This document shows positions 26,732-30,097 of a stretch of 30,097 nt of DNA, piece by piece; the first letter of the stretch is position 1, and each line of letters starts with the position of its first letter. Origin of the DNA: Punctularia strigosozonata HHB-11173 SS5 (Eukaryota > Basidiomycota > Agaricomycetes > Corticiales > Punctulariaceae); the NCBI RefSeq assembly GCF_000264995.1, contig NW_006767438.1:2092700-2122796 (forward strand), written 5' to 3'. A program made the position numbers and the translations under genes. The notes under the pieces were generated by a model. That model was not told the origin of the DNA. It saw only the letters and a list, made by a program, of their open reading frames with translations, and did no database searches.

Positions 26732-27598
26732 TCAATCCTCGCCCTCCGCCCACGTCCCCCAGCCAAACCGTCGCCCGCACCACCCCGCGATCTCTGCTAG
26801 CTCCTCCCTCGCGACCCGCTGCAGGTCCGTCATCTCCCAATCGAGATCAGACCGCTCCCCGTGCCGCTCCTCCTCCTCCGCCTCGAGCGCCTGCATCGCC
26901 TGCGCAGCCAGGGCCCCAGGCGACTGTTCGTGCTGCTGCTGCGAAAACCGGAGGCGGCTGAGCATGTCCTGGTTCGCCTCGATCGCGCTCCGCCGCCGCG
27001 CGCGCGCGACCTTGTCGAGTTTGCCCTCGGCCTGGAGCCGCTGTTTGAGACGCGCCGTGCGGGCGATGTAAGCGGAGACTTTGGAGGTGCCCTCTGAGGC
27101 CGAGCCCCAGACTTTCGCGAAGAGCTCAGCGCCAGACTCCTGTTTGCCCATGCAACCCTCAGCGAAGAAGACGACGGTTCGGTCCGATGCGCTGCTCACC
27201 TCCGAGGGCTGAGCCACGCTCGCGTACAACCTCTGCGCATCTTCGTACCGCCCCTCGGTTCTCGCCAGGATCGCGCATAACCACTGCCCGATCTCGTCTC
27301 CTTCCTCGCTTTCTCGTCCGCCCTGCCAACCTCTAAGTGTTTCCCGCGCCGCGCTCAGATTCGCGTTGAGCATGTGCAGCGCGGCCGCGAGCTGCGGGTG
27401 AAACCCCGCCTCGACGATCTGCGTCGCGAGCTCGGGCGCGCTGCACGTGTGCCCCGGTCCCCCCTCCGACGTCGACGTTGAAGACGGGGGAAACGCGAAG
27501 ATGACGGGCGGGTGCGTGCGCAGGCCCGCGAGCACGTCGCGCGCGTCGGGCTCGCGGATCGCCGCCAAAGGTTGCAGGCCGGTCGCGGGCCAGGGCAT
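26732..27598 (-). CDS. conserved-looking unspliced protein, 288 residues, function unknown
   Basis: A single open frame from ATG at 27598 to the stop at 26732 without introns. The N-terminal third (MPWPATGLQPLAAIREPDAR then DVLAGLRTHPPVIFAFPPSS) leads into helical, Ala/Leu/Glu-rich sequence: LATQIVEAGFHPQLAAALHM, LSAARETLRGW, EIGQWLCAILARTEGRYEDA and QRLYASVAQ, which has the rhythm of TPR-like helical hairpins, then AYIARTARLKQRLQAEGKLD and a charged coiled-coil-like stretch (QAMQALEAEEEERHGE). It ends GWCGRRFGWGTWAEGED. No enzyme motif, signal peptide or membrane segment. The codon use is strongly C/G-ending like the transporter and lyase, which supports a real gene. Other frames over the same DNA are open only because of GC content. 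Confidence 0.65.
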   Translation of the reverse strand: MPWPATGLQPLAAIREPDARDVLAGLRTHPPVIFAFPPSSTSTSEGGPGHTCSAPELATQIVEAGFHPQLAAALHMLNANLSAARETLRGWQGGRESEEGDEIGQWLCAILARTEGRYEDAQRLYASVAQPSEVSSASDRTVVFFAEGCMGKQESGAELFAKVWGSASEGTSKVSAYIARTARLKQRLQAEGKLDKVARARRRSAIEANQDMLSRLRFSQQQHEQSPGALAAQAMQALEAEEEERHGERSDLDWEMTDLQRVAREELAEIAGWCGRRFGWGTWAEGED

Positions 27599-27659
27599 GG
27601 CGCACCGGTGTACCGTCGCACTCTCGTCGAAGTCTGGATGACGTCGACACCGGGGAGGA

Positions 27660-28220
27660 GCGAACGTGCGCCTGTATAACCTCCGTACTTATAGACGGGG
27701 TGTGCTTCGGGGCAGGTGACCGGGAACCGGCGGGATGGAGGAGGTGACGAACCGGTCCGCCCACACGGGCGATCATCCGTACATGCTATGTCTCTTTTCA
27801 GACCGTCGAACGAACCCGGGACGCCGGCAACGGGGTGCGGGGCACGAACTCTGTTGCGGTCGTCTGCGAGGATCTTTGCTCCGAACTTTATGCGAGGAAG
27901 GGCGTGCCGCGAACCGGCATGCGTTCGTTCTAGGTTTCTGCGGCTTGGCTTCGAGTAGATTCAAGTCTGGCGACACACACGCTGATGAGATGTTTATATT
28001 GAACAAAGCTATGGACTTGAGCGACAGGAATGAGGAGGTGTCTGGCGTACCCCCGTAGTTTTTCTGGTCGCGTTCGCGTGATACGTACCTGCGGCACCTC
28101 TCCTACTGGATACTGTTCACGTTGGATTTCAGACAGCAGATGACTCCATTTTTCGTATCGCGTGGCCTTACGGTATCTCTTGGTTCATAAGGGGGGACAG
28201 CATAAGCTGTGTCCTTGAAC
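27660..28220. other. gene-free transition into the repeat-rich right end
   Basis: No frame with family motifs. A short imperfect inverted repeat (GGACAGCATAAGCTGTGTCC) lies at about 28195-28214, immediately before the TTAGGG tract. Confidence 0.45.
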
Positions 28221-28226
28221 GGTAGC

Positions 28227-28254
28227 TTAGGGTTAGGGTTAGTTAGGGTTAGGG
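28227..28254 (+). repeat. interstitial telomeric repeat (TTAGGG)
   Basis: Reads TTAGGG, TTAGGG, TTAG, TTAGGG, TTAGGG without other interruption. TTAGGG is the telomere unit of most filamentous fungi. Its orientation (G-rich strand running rightwards) fits a chromosome end on the right side. Confidence 0.85.
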
Positions 28255-28301
28255 CGCCCAAAAAACGCGAGGGAGCGAAGCGACCGAGCGTTTTTTGGCG
28301 C
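28254..28301. repeat. inverted repeat abutting the telomeric tract
   Basis: Arms 28254-28268 (GCGCCCAAAAAACGC) and 28288-28301 (GCGTTTTTTGGCGC) pair with one extra C in the left arm, around a 19-nt purine-rich loop containing GAGCGAAGCG. It starts exactly where TTAGGG ends. Confidence 0.75.
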
Positions 28302-28415
28302 AGGGATGGTCGCAACAGAGAGAGGAGCGGGGGCGAAGACAGAACCGACAGTGGCTGAGGGGATCCCCAGCCAGCCCTGTTTCGCCTTTATAGGCTCATC
28401 AGGGTTCTGCCCGAG

Positions 28416-28784
28416 ATGACCGAGCGACACCGTGCCGGCCGAGAGGCCGACACAGCGACAACAAAAATATCAACGCCAAGACGACGGAACGGGTTTCCGC
28501 ACCTAATCGGGAACAAAGAATCCCGCACGGAAAGCCGCACGGGAGCCGAGACACGGCAGAACATCTACCGTAGGAAGAAACATCCCAACAGGGACAGCAG
28601 AACCCCGACGAGCCCGACCAGATCCGTTCCCCTCCAAGCCGAAGCCCGGCGTACTAAGAAAAGGCGAGCCGGCCGAGATGCCGCCGTGCCGCTGCCAAGA
28701 CATTCCCACTGCGGAGATGCCGACCGGGCCGACCGGCCCGAGGAAGCCGAAACTTCTACGGACAGCCACCATCAGCTTACGTAA
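28416..28784 (+). other. T-poor segment with an open frame of 122 codons
   Basis: The plus strand is strikingly poor in T from about 28425 to 28740, being built of A, C and G. The frame is open for 122 codons (MTERHRAGREADTATTKIST onwards) and Arg/Thr-rich, with no family motif; the open frame follows from the lack of T (no TAA/TAG/TGA) and is not evidence for a gene. Confidence 0.35.
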
Positions 28785-28789
28785 GCAAA

Positions 28790-29270
28790 CTGACCCACGT
28801 ACCTTATCGTGGGAACCCTAGCCCTGTCCCAGCCAGGAAGTCAGGCTGACCTCCGGGCGTCTCAGTTTTGGATGTTTGGGGTGTCAGTGTATAGCCCCAG
28901 AAGTACTGAATCCAGAACTGTTCTCGCAACTCACTTTATATTGGCAGTCGTTCCGTAATTCATCATATCCTCCTAAAACGGTGAGAAGGGCCTGGAGGAT
29001 CATCCAGCGATCAAATTCCCACGGTTAGTATGTCAGAAAATCATGTTCACAAATCCCCTCCCACTGGTTATTTTTTCAAGATTTTAGAAGCTTCATATAT
29101 TGCAGTATTCATCAAACAATCGGTTTTTTAAATCGAAAGAAATGATGCTCATAAATCACCGTCCGTTTTTCTCGACGGTTCCCAACTGAATCGCTACTCA
29201 CCGTCTGACAACGCCTCTTCGTAAGTATGATGGGTACCTCCATGAATATTCTGGCGATTTAAGGCGCTGT
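28790..29270. other. AT-richer gene-free stretch
   Basis: Base composition changes to AT-rich at about 29030-29160 (runs of T and A, ATTTTTTCAAGATTTTAG), unlike the GC-rich repeats to the right. Nothing gene-like. Confidence 0.5.
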
Positions 29271-29276
29271 GGGCAT

Positions 29277-29302
29277 ATCTCCACCAATATTTTGGTGGAG
29301 AT
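29277..29302. repeat. perfect 11-bp stem hairpin
   Basis: ATCTCCACCAA (29277-29287) pairs with TTGGTGGAGAT (29292-29302) around a TATT loop. Confidence 0.8.
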
Positions 29303-29321
29303 GTCGCCGGGAGTATCGCTC

Positions 29322-29518
29322 GCCGCCACCGTGACCGTGGGACTCCGGCAAGCTCGGCAGGGGGTCTGAACGCGCGTCGTGACACTGCCACGGTGACCGT
29401 GGGTCCCGGCCTGCTCGGCGGATGCACGTCGTAACACCGCCACGGTGAGCCATGCGCACCACGTGCCGACATTGCCACGGGTCTGAGCGCGCGTTGTGAC
29501 ACCGCCACGGTGAGCCTA
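29322..29518. repeat. degenerate GC-rich tandem repeat, unit about 50-65 bp
   Basis: A GCCACGGTGA-type word recurs at about 29324, 29388, 29439 and 29500, usually preceded by GTGACACYGCC or GTAACACCGCC and separated by CGCGCGTYGTGACA and CTCGGC segments. Four imperfect units. Confidence 0.6.
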
Positions 29519-29609
29519 GTACTATTCTTCCTTAGGCTCGGTGGATCCGCCTAAATCGCGAATCCGGTTAGGGTTATGAGCGAGCGCATACGACGGTAGC
29601 GTTAGCCTA

Positions 29610-29722
29610 GCGCTGGGAAGCACCTTCCCGATTGGGCGTAGCGCTGGCCAGCGGTGGGAACCACCTTCCGGATTGGGCGTAGCGCTGGCCAGCGGCGGGA
29701 GCCACCTTCCCGATTGGGAACG
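29610..29722. repeat. tandem repeat, 41-bp unit, about 2.7 copies
   Basis: Units begin GCGCTGG at 29610 (shortened), 29641 and 29682 and contain CCACCTTCC then GATTGGG. The second unit is 41 bp long; the third merges into the next block after GATTGGG. Confidence 0.75.
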
Positions 29723-29762
29723 GACGTGGGTGGCGGTGCAGCAGGGCCCATGCGCCGGGGGG

Positions 29763-30097
29763 CGGTCGGTGACCGCGTGCAGCGGCTTGCTGGCACCCGC
29801 GTGCGGTCACTGACGGCGTGCAGCGGCTTGCTAGCACCCACCGCTAGCACGCGCGCGCGGTCGGTGACGGCGCGCGGCAGCTTGCCAGCGCGCACGCGCG
29901 GTCAGTGACGGCGCGCTGCGGCTTGCTAGCACGCACGCGCGGTCCGTGACGGCGCGCTGCGGCTTTCTAGCACGCACGCACGGCTTGCTAGCGCGCCCGC
30001 GCGGTCACTGACCGCGCGCGGCGGCTTGCGAGTACCCACGTGTGTTCGGTGACAGCGTGCAGCGGCTCGCAAGCGCTTGCTTGCGGTTGGTGGTCGC
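29763..30097. repeat. GC-rich minisatellite, 41-bp unit, runs off the window
   Basis: Units start with CGGTC..TGAC at 29763, 29804, 29858, 29899, 29940, 30002, then TGTTCGGTGAC at 30043 and CGGTTGG at 30084. Most are 41 bp; the 29804 and 29940 units carry 13- and 21-bp additions of the same GCTAGCRCGC type. The core contains GCAGCGGCTTGCTAGCACGC variants. The array continues beyond 30097. Confidence 0.8.

Noticed and set aside
26732-27071. Plus-strand frames opposite the 288-residue gene
   Set aside because: Ser/Arg/Pro-rich antisense frames without motifs; the minus frame is the only long one with balanced composition.
28254-28301. Hairpin with T run as a bacterial-type terminator
   Set aside because: No bacterial gene is nearby, the T run is inside the stem, and the context is a fungal telomeric repeat.
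29763-30097. Regularly spaced repeats resembling a CRISPR array
   Set aside because: Units are directly adjacent with no unique spacers, and the genome is eukaryotic, so this is a minisatellite.

Overview
The window is from a filamentous basidiomycete, most likely an Agaricomycete and perhaps Polyporales. Nearly every gene that can be modelled is split by short GT...AG introns of about 50-70 bp. The protein families are fungal (Mep-type ammonium transporter, Cys3-type cystathionine gamma-lyase, MYND-finger protein, calpain), and there is a short run of the fungal telomere motif TTAGGG. No bacterial, viral, CRISPR or operon structure was seen. All exon limits come from reading splice sites and reading frames by eye.

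Region 1-14.3 kb is an accessory, rearranged block. It starts with degraded fragments (1-1.6 kb). Next is a minus-strand lineage-specific gene with an MTNYV motif (1846-2637), with a decayed copy beside it. Directly upstream lies a minus-strand calpain-like protease gene of at least 15 exons (2592-4708). It keeps the Cys-His-Asn catalytic motifs but carries one in-frame TGA near the N-terminus and runs out of frame into the MTNYV gene. From 5.6 to 14.3 kb there is a tandem array built from one divergently transcribed pair: a minus-strand orphan family with a PPELFLGIPL motif (three largely intact copies and one ruined) and a plus-strand predicted mitochondrial protein, possibly Mtf2-like (one intact copy at 13040-14263 and three decayed). 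One decayed copy is split by a 1175-bp element (9262-10436) with 27-bp terminal inverted repeats, a TA target duplication, repeated GATTATG motifs and a near-perfect 29-bp hairpin. No transposase was found in it.

Region 14.3-27.6 kb is ordinary core genome with C-ending codons: a Mep2-type ammonium transporter (six exons) with GATA-type sites upstream, cystathionine gamma-lyase (two exons), a secreted SGNH/GDSL hydrolase with a beta-rich N-terminal domain (eight exons), a convergent MYND zinc-finger gene (seven exons), and an unspliced 288-residue protein of unknown function. Ammonium uptake and transsulfuration lie near each other, but nothing in the sequence shows joint control.

Region 27.6-30.1 kb has no recognisable gene. 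It holds an interstitial TTAGGG tract next to an inverted repeat, a T-poor segment, hairpins, and several GC-rich tandem repeats including 41-bp units running to the window edge. It looks subtelomeric.
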